A stretch of 64,000 nt of DNA, taken from NCBI RefSeq assembly GCF_002837185.1, contig NZ_KZ477985.1:186001-250000 (forward strand), read 5' to 3'. Source of the stretch: Pseudomonas fluorescens. GTDB taxonomy: Bacteria > Pseudomonadota > Gammaproteobacteria > Pseudomonadales > Pseudomonadaceae. The notes under the pieces are model-generated. The model saw only the letters and a list, made by a program, of their open reading frames with translations, did not search any database and was not told where the DNA came from. Below, piece after piece: positions 11,401-19,617 of this stretch; within the stretch, counting starts at the first letter, position 1; the number at the start of each line of letters is the position of its first letter. The translations under genes and the position numbers were made by a program.

Positions 11401-12228
11401 GATATTCCCGCGCTGGATATCGCCATCGACCAACTGTTCCAGGGCCCGGACCTGGTGGGCGCGTGGTCGCTGAAAATCCGGCCGACCGCCAAGGGCCTGG
11501 CCTTCAACAACCTGAACCTGGGCCTCAAAGGCATGCAACTCAACGGGGCCGGTGGTTGGGAAGGCGCGCCGGGGGCCAGCAGCAGTTGGTACAAAGGGCG
11601 ACTGGACGGCAAGAACATTGCCGACGTGCTCAAAGGTTGGGGGTTTGCGCCCACGGTGACCAGCGAGGACTTTCATCTGGACGTGGATGGTCGCTGGCCG
11701 GGTTCGCCGGCCTGGGTCGGGCCCAAGCGGTTCTCCGGTAGCCTGGACGCGGCGTTCCGCAAAGGCCAGTTCGTGGAAGTGGAGGGTGGCGCCCAGGCGC
11801 TGCGGGTGTTCGGCCTGCTTAACTTCAATTCCATTGGCCGCCGTTTGCGCCTGGACTTCTCCGACTTGCTCGGCAAGGGCTTGAGCTATGACCGGGTCAA
11901 GGGCTTGCTGGCGGCCAGTGATGGTGTGTTCGTGACCCGTGAGCCCATCACCATGACCGGGCCGTCTACCAACCTGGAGCTCAATGGCACCCTGGACCTG
12001 GTGGCGGATCGCGTCGATGCCAAGTTGCTGGTGACCCTGCCGGTCACCAACAACCTGCCCATCGCCGCATTGATCGTCGGCGCGCCGGCCATTGGCGGTG
12101 CGTTGTTCCTGATCGACAAGTTGATCGGCGACCGGGTATCGCGCTTCGCCAGCGTGCAGTACACCGTGCAAGGCCCATGGAAAGACCCGAAAATCACCTT
12201 CGACAAGCCATTTGAAAAGCCAAACTGA
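8413..12228 (+). CDS. yhdP: YhdP family AsmA-like envelope protein (1271 residues)
   Basis: Very large AsmA-like protein. In Escherichia coli the YhdP/TamB/YdbH group bridges the inner and outer membranes and moves phospholipids to the outer membrane. The N-terminus (about residues 12-35, LTRWGLGLCALLLVVAAVYVSLG) is one transmembrane anchor, followed by more than 1200 residues of repeated beta-rich periplasmic sequence with the AsmA-like C-terminal region. Length is close to the E. coli protein. It follows rng by 76 bases in the same direction and precedes the nitrilase and tldD genes, an arrangement I recall from other pseudomonads. Low-conservation sequence makes residue-level claims unsafe; family assignment is firm on size, topology and context. 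Confidence 0.9.
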   Translation: MERLIRFFATLTRWGLGLCALLLVVAAVYVSLGRELTPLVAEYRAEVEAKAQVAVQMPVHIGSLEGRWSGFAPILLAHDVMVGEGSSALRLDQVEVVPDLWASLMAREVRIAHLQVSGLQLSVKEDKDGRWALQGLPIQDDQPLDPEQLLTRMQMVKRVSVLDSQVTLQPFDRAPVTVTYVGLNLHTGTTRQRVDARLTLPDGQPLAFTLRSRMRASQWKDAQVEAYLSLPQSDWAKWIPSRLTQQWKLTQFKAGGEFWLNWANGTVQSAVVRLDSPQVKGSYAERKPVHIENLALTAYVQRSDGGLKVLFDSLAMNIGETRWESRLQLQQSLATEKDQEVWKLQADRLDLTPITPLLNALAPLPEGFAQAVEHLKATGLLRNVLVDFRPQDSTDQKVSFAANLERVGFDAYFGAPAARNVSGSISGDLGHGELRMDSKDFSLHLSPIFAKPWQYIQANARLTWTLDKQGFTLIAPYIKVLGEEGKVAADFLIRLHFDHSQEDYMDLRVGMVDGDGRFTPKYLPAVLSPALDEWLRTAILKGAVDEGFFQYQGSLSHNALPASRNISLFFKVHDAELAFQPGWPHVSKVKGEVFVEESGVRILASKGQLLDTQVKDVYVNIPHAPAGQDSHLLLTGGFSGGLGDGLKILQEAPIGTASTFAGWKGEGNLQGSLDLDVPLAKGTEPKIVVDFKTDKARLQLAEPTLDLTQLKGDFRFDSAKGLSGQNISAQAFDRPITAQIFAEGKPGAVSTRVTAKGQVTVKRLTDWLNISQPLPVTGDIPYQLQVILDGADSQLMVDSNLKGVAVDLPAPFGMPASQGRDSTFRMTLQGAERRYWFDYAELANFTFAAPPDNFNDGRGELFLGNGDAILPGAKGLRVRGVLSELDIDPWKKLANRYAGNDPGGSAKQLLSGADFKVGKLTGFGTRFDQVKLQLDRKPVAWGLQFDSQQAKGTVSLPDAKGAPIAVNLQYVKLPAVDPTVQADENAPDPLADVDPKDIPALDIAIDQLFQGPDLVGAWSLKIRPTAKGLAFNNLNLGLKGMQLNGAGGWEGAPGASSSWYKGRLDGKNIADVLKGWGFAPTVTSEDFHLDVDGRWPGSPAWVGPKRFSGSLDAAFRKGQFVEVEGGAQALRVFGLLNFNSIGRRLRLDFSDLLGKGLSYDRVKGLLAASDGVFVTREPITMTGPSTNLELNGTLDLVADRVDAKLLVTLPVTNNLPIAALIVGAPAIGGALFLIDKLIGDRVSRFASVQYTVQGPWKDPKITFDKPFEKPN

Positions 12229-12276
12229 GAGGCTGTGGAGTAGCATGGCCGCATGCCCTTTACGGAGTGTCGGCCC

Positions 12277-13125
12277 ATGTCCTTTGCGGTAACTCAAATG
12301 GTCAGCCAAAGTGATGTGCTGGCCAACCTGGCCCAGGCACGCCGCCTGCTGGAACGCGCGGCGGCGGATGGCGCCAGGCTTGCGGTGCTGCCGGAGAACT
12401 TCGCCGCCATGGGCCGCCGTGACATGGCCGATATCGGTCGCGCCGAGGCACTGGGTGAAGGCCCGATCCTGCCCTGGTTGAAACAGACCGCTCGCGACCT
12501 CACCTTATGGATAGTGGCGGGCACAATACCGTTGCCACCCAGGGATCAACCGGACGCCAAGCCCAACGCCTGCTCGCTGCTGATCGACGACCGAGGTGAA
12601 ATCGTTGCTCGTTACGACAAGCTGCACTTGTTCGATGTGGACGTAGCGGACGCTCGAGGTCGCTATCGCGAATCCGACGACTATGCTTTCGGAAGCAATG
12701 TGGTCGTGGCAGATACGCCCGTGGGGCGCTTGGGGCTGACGGTGTGTTACGACCTGCGCTTCCCCGAGTTGTACAGCGAGCTGCGTGCGGCGGGGGCTGA
12801 GTTGATCAGTGCGCCCTCGGCGTTTACAGCGGTGACCGGGGCTGCGCATTGGGATGTGCTGATTCGCGCTCGGGCCATCGAAACCCAGTGTTACCTGCTG
12901 GCGGCCGCCCAGGGCGGTGTGCACCCGGGGCCACGGGAAACCCATGGGCACGCGGCGATTATCGACCCCTGGGGGCGCGTGCTGGCCCGGCAGGATCAAG
13001 GCGAAGCGGTGCTGGTGGCCGAACGCGACAGCAGTGAACAGGCGTCGATACGGGCGCGCATGCCGGTGGTCAACCATCGGCGCTTTTTCTCGCAGGGCGC
13101 ACAGCGACCTGCTTCAGAACGATGA
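12277..13125 (+). CDS. Carbon-nitrogen hydrolase (nitrilase superfamily, NIT/YhcX-like amidase)
   Basis: Predicted cytoplasmic amidase of 282 residues, related to Nit proteins that repair deaminated glutathione. The Glu-Lys-Cys triad is visible: Glu in [10 protein letters not shown], Lys in [12 protein letters not shown] and Cys in [14 protein letters not shown]. The [23 protein letters not shown] segment fits the Nit/deaminated-glutathione branch. The start [14 protein letters not shown] at 12277 has GGAG about 11 bases upstream; an in-frame ATG at 12253 would add eight residues and lacks a better site. It sits between the yhdP-like gene and tldD, 16 bases before tldD, so it is probably in the same operon. 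Substrate not settled. Confidence 0.85.
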   Translation: MSFAVTQMVSQSDVLANLAQARRLLERAAADGARLAVLPENFAAMGRRDMADIGRAEALGEGPILPWLKQTARDLTLWIVAGTIPLPPRDQPDAKPNACSLLIDDRGEIVARYDKLHLFDVDVADARGRYRESDDYAFGSNVVVADTPVGRLGLTVCYDLRFPELYSELRAAGAELISAPSAFTAVTGAAHWDVLIRARAIETQCYLLAAAQGGVHPGPRETHGHAAIIDPWGRVLARQDQGEAVLVAERDSSEQASIRARMPVVNHRRFFSQGAQRPASER

Positions 13126-13141
13126 ATTTAAGGCCAAACCT

Positions 13142-14584
13142 ATGAGCGAGTTGTTGTCCTCAGTCAGTGAACATCTCCTGGCACCCGGTGGCGTGACCAT
13201 CGAAAATCTGCAAACCGTGCTGGGCGATCTGGCCGGGCCCGGGATCGACGCGGCCGACCTGTATTTCCAGGGGCAGATTTCCGAGTCCTGGGCGCTGGAA
13301 GACGGCATCGTCAAGGAAGGCAGTTTCAACCTTGACCAAGGCGTAGGCGTGCGCGCGCAATCGGGCGAGAAAACCGGTTTTGCCTACAGCAACGCCATTA
13401 CCCTGGAGGCCCTGGGCCTGGCGGCGCGTGCGGCGCGCTCGATTTCCCGCGCGGGCCAGAACGGCACGGTGCAGGCGTTCAGTACCCAGGACGTGGCTCA
13501 GCTGTACGCGCCGGATAATCCGTTGGAAGTGATCAGCCGCGCGGAGAAGGTCGAGCTGCTCAAGCGTGTTGACGCGGCTACTCGTGCCCTGGACCCGCGT
13601 ATCCAGCAGGTCACCGTGAGCATGGCCGGTGTGTGGGAACGCATCCTTGTCGCCTCCACCGACGGCGGGCTGGCGGCCGATGTGCGGCCACTGGTGCGTT
13701 TCAACGTGAGTGTGATCGTCGAGCAGAACGGTCGCCGCGAACGCGGTGGCCATGGCGGCGGCGGGCGTACCGACTATCGTTATTTCCTCGCCGAAGACCG
13801 CGCCATGGGCTATGCCCGTGAAGCGTTGCGCCAGGCACTGGTCAACCTGGAAGCGATTCCGGCGCCGGCCGGTACCTTGCCGGTGGTGCTGGGCTCGGGT
13901 TGGTCCGGTGTGTTGTTGCATGAAGCGGTGGGCCATGGGCTGGAAGGCGACTTCAACCGCAAGGGCAGTTCCGCCTACAGCGGGCGCATGGGCGAGATGG
14001 TCGCATCCAAGCTGTGCACCATTGTCGATGACGGCACCTTGGCCGGTCGGCGTGGTTCGTTGAGTGTGGATGACGAAGGGACGCCAACGGAGTGCACCAC
14101 CCTGATCGAAAACGGCGTGCTCAAGGGCTATATGCAGGACAAGCTCAACGCCCGTCTGATGGGCGTGGCGCGCACCGGCAACGGTCGCCGCGAATCCTAT
14201 GCCCACCTGCCGATGCCACGCATGACCAACACCTACATGCTCGGTGGTGAAAGCGATCCGGCGGAAATCATTGCTTCGGTCAAGCGCGGCATCTACTGCG
14301 CCAACCTCGGTGGCGGGCAGGTGGATATCACCAGCGGCAAGTTCGTGTTCTCCACCAGCGAGGCGTACTTGATCGAAGACGGCAAGATTACCGCTCCGGT
14401 CAAGGGCGCGACATTGATCGGTAATGGGCCGGAGGCCATGAGCAAGGTGTCGATGGTCGGTAACGACCTGTCGCTGGACAGCGGCGTGGGCACGTGCGGG
14501 AAGGATGGGCAGTCGGTGCCGGTGGGCGTAGGCCAGCCAACCTTGAAAATCGATGCGATCACCGTGGGTGGCACGGGGTCGTAA
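13142..14584 (+). CDS. tldD: Metalloprotease TldD
   Basis: Zinc metalloprotease subunit that, with PmbA (TldE), degrades unfolded peptides and matures some modified peptides such as microcin B17. The 480 residues carry the zinc-binding helix [11 protein letters not shown] near residues 262-272, present in TldD and absent from PmbA. The C-terminal region [41 protein letters not shown] is typical. Start [13 protein letters not shown] at 13142; a much longer open frame upstream overlaps the nitrilase gene and is rejected. Its partner pmbA lies 0.7 kb downstream, separated by darP on the opposite strand, an arrangement common in pseudomonads. Confidence 0.97.
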   Translation: MSELLSSVSEHLLAPGGVTIENLQTVLGDLAGPGIDAADLYFQGQISESWALEDGIVKEGSFNLDQGVGVRAQSGEKTGFAYSNAITLEALGLAARAARSISRAGQNGTVQAFSTQDVAQLYAPDNPLEVISRAEKVELLKRVDAATRALDPRIQQVTVSMAGVWERILVASTDGGLAADVRPLVRFNVSVIVEQNGRRERGGHGGGGRTDYRYFLAEDRAMGYAREALRQALVNLEAIPAPAGTLPVVLGSGWSGVLLHEAVGHGLEGDFNRKGSSAYSGRMGEMVASKLCTIVDDGTLAGRRGSLSVDDEGTPTECTTLIENGVLKGYMQDKLNARLMGVARTGNGRRESYAHLPMPRMTNTYMLGGESDPAEIIASVKRGIYCANLGGGQVDITSGKFVFSTSEAYLIEDGKITAPVKGATLIGNGPEAMSKVSMVGNDLSLDSGVGTCGKDGQSVPVGVGQPTLKIDAITVGGTGS

Positions 14585-14596
14585 ACGCGAGAGCTT

Positions 14597-14619
14597 CGGG
14601 TGGCGAAGGTCGCCACCCG
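14597..14619. terminator. Hairpin between convergent tldD and darP
   Basis: Perfect 10-bp stem CGGGTGGCGA / TCGCCACCCG with an AGG loop, in the 45-base gap between the tldD stop and the darP stop. There is no clear T-tract on either side, so termination is inferred from position. Confidence 0.45.
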
Positions 14620-14629
14620 GGGAAGAGGA

Positions 14630-15151
14630 TCAGCGCAGACCGCGTTGAGTCTCGTCCAGCTCACGGATGTATTTGAAGATTTTACGGCTGGTGGCCGGCG
14701 CCTTGTTATGCGCCTGTTCGTGTTGGGCCTGACGGATCAGGGAGCGCAATTGCTGGCGGTCCGCTTCCGGATAGTCCAATACGAATTTTTCCAGCACGGC
14801 GTCATCGCCCGAGATCAGGCGATCACGCCAGCGCTCCAGGTTATGGAAGCGTTCGTTGTACTGGCGAGTGGAGGCATCGGTTTGATCGAGCAAGGCCAGA
14901 ATGGCGTCAGTGTCCTGATCGCGCATCAGCTTGCCGATGAACATGATGTGCCGTTTGCGCGCGATATTCGCGGTGTGCTTAGGCGCATCGGCCAAGGCCC
15001 GGCGCATTTCGTCGGTCAGTGGCAGTTTGGCAATCAAGTCTTTTTTGAGCGTTGTAAGGCGCTCGCCAAGGTCAACCAGAGCATGCAGCTCGCGTTTGAC
15101 CTGGGTTTTGCTTTTCTCCCCATCGAGGGAGTCGTCGTAAGAATCAACCAT
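14630..15151 (-). CDS. darP: Ribosome biogenesis factor DarP (YjgA, DUF615)
   Basis: Binds the 50S ribosomal subunit precursor and helps late assembly near the peptidyl-transferase centre (known from E. coli YjgA). The 173 residues are highly charged and helical with family stretches [39 protein letters not shown] and [11 protein letters not shown]. The start [22 protein letters not shown] at 15151 is preferred over an upstream ATG adding five residues, because acidic YDD-type N-termini are usual. It lies between tldD and pmbA on the opposite strand. Confidence 0.93.
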   Translation of the reverse strand: MVDSYDDSLDGEKSKTQVKRELHALVDLGERLTTLKKDLIAKLPLTDEMRRALADAPKHTANIARKRHIMFIGKLMRDQDTDAILALLDQTDASTRQYNERFHNLERWRDRLISGDDAVLEKFVLDYPEADRQQLRSLIRQAQHEQAHNKAPATSRKIFKYIRELDETQRGLR

Positions 15152-15259
15152 GGTGGCAGTCCGCAAAGAAACGCCGCCATGATAACCAGTCGGGGGCCGC
15201 TTGTCCGGCCCGGTCGCTCGATGGCCTTAACCGAGAGCAGAATTTGAGTGGAGAAAACC

Positions 15260-16606
15260 ATGAGTGCAGCCCAAAGCGTCGGTCCGCAAGCGTTACCGGC
15301 ACTGCAGGAACAAGTCGAGCAGATCCTTGCCGAGGCCAAGCGCCAGGGGGCCAGCGCCTGTGAAGTAGCGGTGTCGCTGGAACAGGGGCTGTCGACGTCG
15401 GTGCGTCAGCGGGAAGTGGAGACCGTCGAATTCAACCGCGACCAGGGGTTCGGCATTACCTTGTACGTGGGCCAGCGCAAAGGTTCGGCCAGTACGTCGG
15501 CCAGTGGCCCGGAGGCGATTCGCGAGACCGTCGCCGCTGCTTTGGCCATCGCCAAACACACTTCTGAGGATGAAAGCTCAGGCTTGGCCGATAAGGCGCT
15601 GATGGCCAAGGATCTGCAGGATTTCGATCTGTTTCACGCCTGGGACATCACGCCTGAGCAAGCCATCGAACAGGCGCTGACCTGCGAAGCGGCAGCGTTC
15701 GACGCCGACGCTCGCATCAAGAACGCCGATGGCACTACGCTGAGTACCCATCAGGGTTGCCGTGTCTACGGCAACAGCCATGGTTTTATCGGGGGCTATG
15801 CGTCCACCCGTCACAGCCTGAGCTGCGTGATGATCGCTGAAGCCAACGGCCAGATGCAGCGTGATTACTGGTACGACGTGAATCGTCAGGGTGAGTTGCT
15901 GGCAGACCCGGTAAGCATCGGCCAGCGCGCCGCGCAGCGTGCAGCCAGTCGTCTGGGCGCGCGCCCGGTACCTACTTGCGAAGTGCCGGTGCTGTTTTCC
16001 GCTGAACTGGCCGGTGGTTTGTTCAGCAGTTTCCTCGGGGCTATTTCCGGTGGCAACCTCTATCGCAAATCGTCCTTCCTGGAAGGCGCGATCGGTCAGC
16101 AGCTGTTCCCTGAATGGCTGACCATCGATGAGCGTCCGCACCTCATGCGCGCCATGGGCAGCGCCTCGTTCGACGGCGATGGCCTGGCCACTTACGCCAA
16201 GCCGTTCGTCGAGAAAGGCGAGTTGGTGTCTTATGTATTGGGCACCTACGCGGGGCGCAAGCTTGGCCTGCCCAGCACCGCCAACTCCGGCGGCGTTCAT
16301 AACCTGTTCGTGACCCACGGCGATGAAGACCAGGCGGCGCTGTTGCGACGCATGGGGCGCGGCCTGCTGGTCACCGAATTGATGGGCCACGGCCTGAACA
16401 TGGTGACGGGGGACTATTCCCGCGGCGCGGCGGGATTCTGGGTGGAAAACGGCGAGATTCAGTTCGCCGTCCAGGAAGTGACCATCGCCGGCAACATGCG
16501 CGATATGTTCAAGCAGATCGTTGCCGTGGGTAACGATCTTGAACTGCGCAGTAATATCCGCACCGGCTCCGTGTTGATTGAACGGATGACTGTCGCCGGC
16601 AGCTGA
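15260..16606 (+). CDS. pmbA: Metalloprotease PmbA (TldE)
   Basis: Partner subunit of TldD in the heterodimeric TldD/TldE protease. The 448 residues match the family. It lacks the HExxxH helix of TldD, as expected, and keeps conserved segments such as RQREVETVEFNRDQGFGITLYVG, GGVHNLFVTHGDEDQAALLRRMGRGLLVTELMGHGLNMVTGDYSRGAAGFWVENG. The ATG at 15260 (MSAAQSVGPQ) has GGAG 8 bases upstream; GTG at 15248 is a less likely start. A strong terminator follows at 16627-16660. Confidence 0.96.
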   Translation: MSAAQSVGPQALPALQEQVEQILAEAKRQGASACEVAVSLEQGLSTSVRQREVETVEFNRDQGFGITLYVGQRKGSASTSASGPEAIRETVAAALAIAKHTSEDESSGLADKALMAKDLQDFDLFHAWDITPEQAIEQALTCEAAAFDADARIKNADGTTLSTHQGCRVYGNSHGFIGGYASTRHSLSCVMIAEANGQMQRDYWYDVNRQGELLADPVSIGQRAAQRAASRLGARPVPTCEVPVLFSAELAGGLFSSFLGAISGGNLYRKSSFLEGAIGQQLFPEWLTIDERPHLMRAMGSASFDGDGLATYAKPFVEKGELVSYVLGTYAGRKLGLPSTANSGGVHNLFVTHGDEDQAALLRRMGRGLLVTELMGHGLNMVTGDYSRGAAGFWVENGEIQFAVQEVTIAGNMRDMFKQIVAVGNDLELRSNIRTGSVLIERMTVAGS

Positions 16607-16626
16607 CCTGCGACGTTCCACCAAAA

Positions 16627-16660
16627 GGCGCGCCATAGTGATGATGGCGCGCCTTTTTTT
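16627..16660 (+). terminator. Rho-independent terminator after pmbA
   Basis: Perfect 10-bp stem GGCGCGCCAT / ATGGCGCGCC, loop AGTGATG, followed by seven T (16654-16660). It separates pmbA from the Fur-controlled operon. Confidence 0.93.
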
Positions 16661-16693
16661 GTGGCGGTGTGAGACAGGATCGATCTGCTGTTC

Positions 16694-16736
16694 TTGTTTT
16701 GATTCTCAATATCATTTAATAATGAATATCATTACT
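16694..16736 (+). promoter_or_regulatory. Fur box and putative promoter of the fagA operon
   Basis: The 19-mer at 16718-16736 (AATAATGAATATCATTACT) matches the Fur consensus GATAATGATAATCATTATC at 14 of 19 positions by direct comparison. It overlaps a possible -10 (TAATAA, 16717-16722) located 17 bases after a possible -35 (TTGTTT, 16694-16699), so iron-loaded Fur would block RNA polymerase. A further GATTCTCAATATCATT segment lies just upstream and could extend the site. Confidence 0.82.
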
Positions 16737-16751
16737 GGATGAGTGTGGATC

Positions 16752-17147
16752 ATGAGTTCTGTCTTGCATGAGGACCCGTACCTGGAAAGTTGGCGGTGGA
16801 TGAGTCGTCAGATCCGCTGCGGGCTCGACCCCAATGAACCTCGCCTGATCGAACATTACCTCAATGAGGGGCGTTACCTGGCGTGTTGCACCGCGACTCA
16901 CCCGTGGACAATCGCCGAAACCTCATTTCGCCTGCTCATCGACACCGCCAACGATATCGCGCTGCCGTGGCATTGGCGTGCCCTGTGTCTGGACCAGGCC
17001 TGGCGCCCGCTGCGCGATCTGGAAAAACTCTCCCACTGCGCCTGCCGGCTCAAACGCTGGCAGGCCTTTGCCTGGCAATTGGCGACCTGCCAATTGCTGC
17101 CATCCCTCTCTTTCTCCGACCTGGTGCAAGGATCAAATGATGAGTAA
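16752..17147 (+). CDS. fagA: Fur-associated protein FagA
   Basis: Small protein of unknown biochemical role, named because it heads the Fur-controlled fagA-fumC-orfX-sodA operon in Pseudomonas. The 131 residues are cytosolic-looking (no signal peptide or membrane helix) and rich in Trp, Cys and His: WRWMSRQIRCGLDPNEPRLI, YLACCTATHPWT, HCACRLKRWQAF. The Cys/His pairs could bind metal, but no known motif is formed. ATG at 16752 is preferred over an in-frame GTG nine bases earlier. The stop overlaps the fumC start. The Fur box ends 15 bases upstream of the ATG, so expression should rise when iron is scarce. Confidence 0.9.
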   Translation: MSSVLHEDPYLESWRWMSRQIRCGLDPNEPRLIEHYLNEGRYLACCTATHPWTIAETSFRLLIDTANDIALPWHWRALCLDQAWRPLRDLEKLSHCACRLKRWQAFAWQLATCQLLPSLSFSDLVQGSNDE

Positions 17148-18516
17148 CACCCGTATCGAACGCGACAGCATGGGCGAACTGCAAGTCCCCGCCGAGGCCT
17201 TGTACGGTGCACAAACCCAGCGCGCGGTGAACAACTTTCCGATCAGCCATCAGCGCATGCCGGCGCCATTCGTTCGCGCGCTGATTCTGGCCAAAGCCGC
17301 CGCAGCCAGGGCCAACGTCGACCTCAAGCAAATCAGTGAAGGGCAGGGCAAGGCCATTGTCGATGCCGCCCAGGGCTTGTTGGAAGGCGACTACATGCAG
17401 CACTTCCCGGTGGATATTTTCCAGACCGGCTCCGGTACCAGTTCCAACATGAACGCCAACGAGGTGATTGCAACCCTGGCCAGTCGGCTGCTGGGCGAGG
17501 TGGTAAACCCCAACGACCACGTCAACTGCGGGCAAAGCAGCAACGACATCATTCCTACCACTATTCATGTCAGCGCCGCGCTGGTGCTGCACGAGCAGAC
17601 ACTGCCGGCCTTGTTGCACCTGGTGCAGGTGATCGAGCAAAAAGCCGAAGCGGTCCACCCGTTCATCAAGACCGGGCGTACCCACTTGATGGATGCCATG
17701 CCGGTGCGCATGAGCCAGGTGCTCAATGGCTGGGCGCAGCAACTCAAGGCCAATATCGGCCACTTGCAGGACCTGTTGCCGGCACTGCAGGCGCTGGCCC
17801 AGGGTGGCACGGCGGTGGGCACCGGCATCAACGCCCATCCTGAGTTTGCCGCACGCTTCAGCGGGCACCTGAGCCACCTGACCAAGGTGAAGTTCACGCC
17901 GGGCAAGAACCTGTTTGCGTTGATTGGCTCCCAGGATACCGCCGTCGCCGTCTCCGGCCAGCTGAAAGCCACTGCGGTGTCGCTGATGAAAATCGCCAAT
18001 GACCTGCGCTGGATGAACTCCGGTCCGTTGGCCGGCCTGGGCGAAATCGAGCTGGAAGGGCTGCAACCGGGTTCTTCGATCATGCCGGGCAAGGTCAACC
18101 CGGTAATTCCCGAGGCCACGGCCATGGTGGCCGCGCAAGTCATCGGCAACGATACGGTGATTACCGTGGCCGGCCAATCGGGCAACTTCGAACTGAACGT
18201 CATGCTGCCGATCATCGCCCAGAATCTGCTCAGCAGCCTGGAGCTGCTGGCCAACGCCAGCCGTTTGCTGGCGGACAAGGCCATCGCCAGCTTCAAGGTC
18301 AACGAAGCGAAGCTCAAGGAAGCATTGTCGCGCAACCCGATTCTGGTCACCGCCCTCAATCCGATCATTGGTTACCAAAAGGCCGCCGAAATCGCCAAAC
18401 AGGCTTATCAGCAGGGCCGTCCGGTCATCGATGTCGCCCTCGAACACACCGACTTGCCTCGCAGCCAACTGGAAGTCCTGCTGGACCCGGAAAAGCTCAC
18501 GGCTGGCGGCGTGTGA
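17140..18516 (+). CDS. fumC: Class II fumarate hydratase FumC (iron-independent)
   Basis: Converts fumarate to L-malate without an Fe-S cluster, so it keeps the TCA cycle running when iron is low or superoxide damages class I fumarases. The 458 residues show the superfamily signature GSSIMPGKVNPVIPEA (about 306-321), TGSGTSSNMNANEV (about 97-110) and GQSSNDIIPT. Two tandem ATG codons (17137, 17140) are possible; 17140 gives better spacing from AAGGA at 17128-17132. The gene overlaps the fagA stop, implying translational coupling. Iron-independent FumC, MnSOD and a ZIP transporter in one Fur-controlled unit make physiological sense. Confidence 0.97.
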   Translation: MSNTRIERDSMGELQVPAEALYGAQTQRAVNNFPISHQRMPAPFVRALILAKAAAARANVDLKQISEGQGKAIVDAAQGLLEGDYMQHFPVDIFQTGSGTSSNMNANEVIATLASRLLGEVVNPNDHVNCGQSSNDIIPTTIHVSAALVLHEQTLPALLHLVQVIEQKAEAVHPFIKTGRTHLMDAMPVRMSQVLNGWAQQLKANIGHLQDLLPALQALAQGGTAVGTGINAHPEFAARFSGHLSHLTKVKFTPGKNLFALIGSQDTAVAVSGQLKATAVSLMKIANDLRWMNSGPLAGLGEIELEGLQPGSSIMPGKVNPVIPEATAMVAAQVIGNDTVITVAGQSGNFELNVMLPIIAQNLLSSLELLANASRLLADKAIASFKVNEAKLKEALSRNPILVTALNPIIGYQKAAEIAKQAYQQGRPVIDVALEHTDLPRSQLEVLLDPEKLTAGGV

Positions 18517-18543
18517 TCATCGACCCCGCTTTGGAGGTTCACC

Positions 18544-18972
18544 ATGGAGCACTGGAAACGCACGATCGAACGGGCCAATCGCTGCTTTATGGCGGGCGAG
18601 CTGGTTGACGCCCGCGAGGCCTACCTGCAAGCCCTGGCCCTGGCCCAAGTGTTGTTTGAGCGCTGGGCGGATGCCGACGAAGCCGTGGCGGCTTGCGTCA
18701 TCTCCCATCACAACCTGGCCGACCTGCACCTGCGTCTCAACCAGCCTGAGGAAAGCGCGGAATACCTCTGCGCCATTCACCAGCGGCTGCTGCAGACCAT
18801 GCAGGACCCACGGCTCAGTCCGCCGTTGCGTGAGGCAGCGTTGCGCCAGAGCAGCAAAACCTATGTCGAACTGTTGAATTTCATCAGCGATCACGGCGAA
18901 TACCCGCGCACCCATCGCTTGCTGGGCAGTGCTGCGACGCAACCGACCCCTTCTCAATATGGAGCACATTGA
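18544..18972 (+). CDS. OrfX-type small protein between fumC and sodA
   Basis: A 142-residue predicted soluble, helical protein. Two helix-turn-helix segments look TPR-like: [20 protein letters not shown] at about 11-30 and [19 protein letters not shown] at about 59-77. There is no signal peptide. A strong GGAGG lies 7 bases before the ATG. It overlaps nothing but ends two bases before the sodA ATG, so translation is likely coupled. This position matches the unnamed orfX of the Pseudomonas fagA-fumC-orfX-sodA operon. Function is unknown; a protein-protein interaction role is an inference from the TPR-like helices. Confidence 0.85.
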   Translation: MEHWKRTIERANRCFMAGELVDAREAYLQALALAQVLFERWADADEAVAACVISHHNLADLHLRLNQPEESAEYLCAIHQRLLQTMQDPRLSPPLREAALRQSSKTYVELLNFISDHGEYPRTHRLLGSAATQPTPSQYGAH

Positions 18973-18973
18973 T

Positions 18974-19585
18974 ATGACCTACACCCTGCCGCCGTTGCCT
19001 TACGCCTTTGACGCGCTCGAGCCCCATATCGATGCGCAAACCATGGAGATTCACTACACCAAGCACCACCAGACTTATATCAATAATCTCAATGCTGCGG
19101 TCGAGGGCACTGAGTTCGCGGGCTGGCCGGTGGAGAAGCTGGTTTCCAGCGTTGAAAACTTGCCGGAGAAATTACGCGCTGCCGTGGTCAACCAAGGAGG
19201 CGGCCATGCCAACCACTCGCTGTTCTGGGCGGTCATGTCGCCTACAGGTGGTGGAAAACCCGAAGGTGTTCTGGGTCGGGCCATCGACGAGCAGTTGGGG
19301 GGCTTCGACAGCTTCAAGCAAGCGTTTACCAAGGCGGCGTTGACCCGCTTCGGCAGCGGCTGGGCCTGGTTGAGTGTGACCCCGCAAAAGACCTTGGTGG
19401 TGGAAAGCAGCGGTAACCAGGACAGCCCGTTGATGAGCGGCAATACGCCGATTCTCGGCCTGGACGTCTGGGAGCATGCCTACTACCTGCTGTATCAAAA
19501 CCGACGACCGGAGTACATCAATGCATTCTATAGCGTCATCAACTGGCCCGAGGTTGCCACACGCTACCAGGCTGCATTGGCCTGA
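18974..19585 (+). CDS. sodA: Superoxide dismutase, manganese type
   Basis: Dismutates superoxide to oxygen and hydrogen peroxide in the cytoplasm using Mn. The 203 residues include metal ligands in [27 protein letters not shown] and [18 protein letters not shown]. The [11 protein letters not shown] segment (Gly rather than the Ala/Gln-type FeSOD pattern) supports Mn specificity. Start [17 protein letters not shown] at 18974, two bases after the orfX stop, with GGAGCAC upstream. Placement under a Fur box fits the known swap from FeSOD to MnSOD when iron is scarce. Confidence 0.97.
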   Translation: MTYTLPPLPYAFDALEPHIDAQTMEIHYTKHHQTYINNLNAAVEGTEFAGWPVEKLVSSVENLPEKLRAAVVNQGGGHANHSLFWAVMSPTGGGKPEGVLGRAIDEQLGGFDSFKQAFTKAALTRFGSGWAWLSVTPQKTLVVESSGNQDSPLMSGNTPILGLDVWEHAYYLLYQNRRPEYINAFYSVINWPEVATRYQAALA

Positions 19586-19617
19586 CACTCACTCCAACAC
19601 ACGACCTAAGGCCGACC

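Noticed and set aside
10099..12309. 736-codon open frame on the minus strand opposite the yhdP-like gene
   Set aside because: Same cause; it lacks any recognisable domain and overlaps the whole 3' half of the sense gene.
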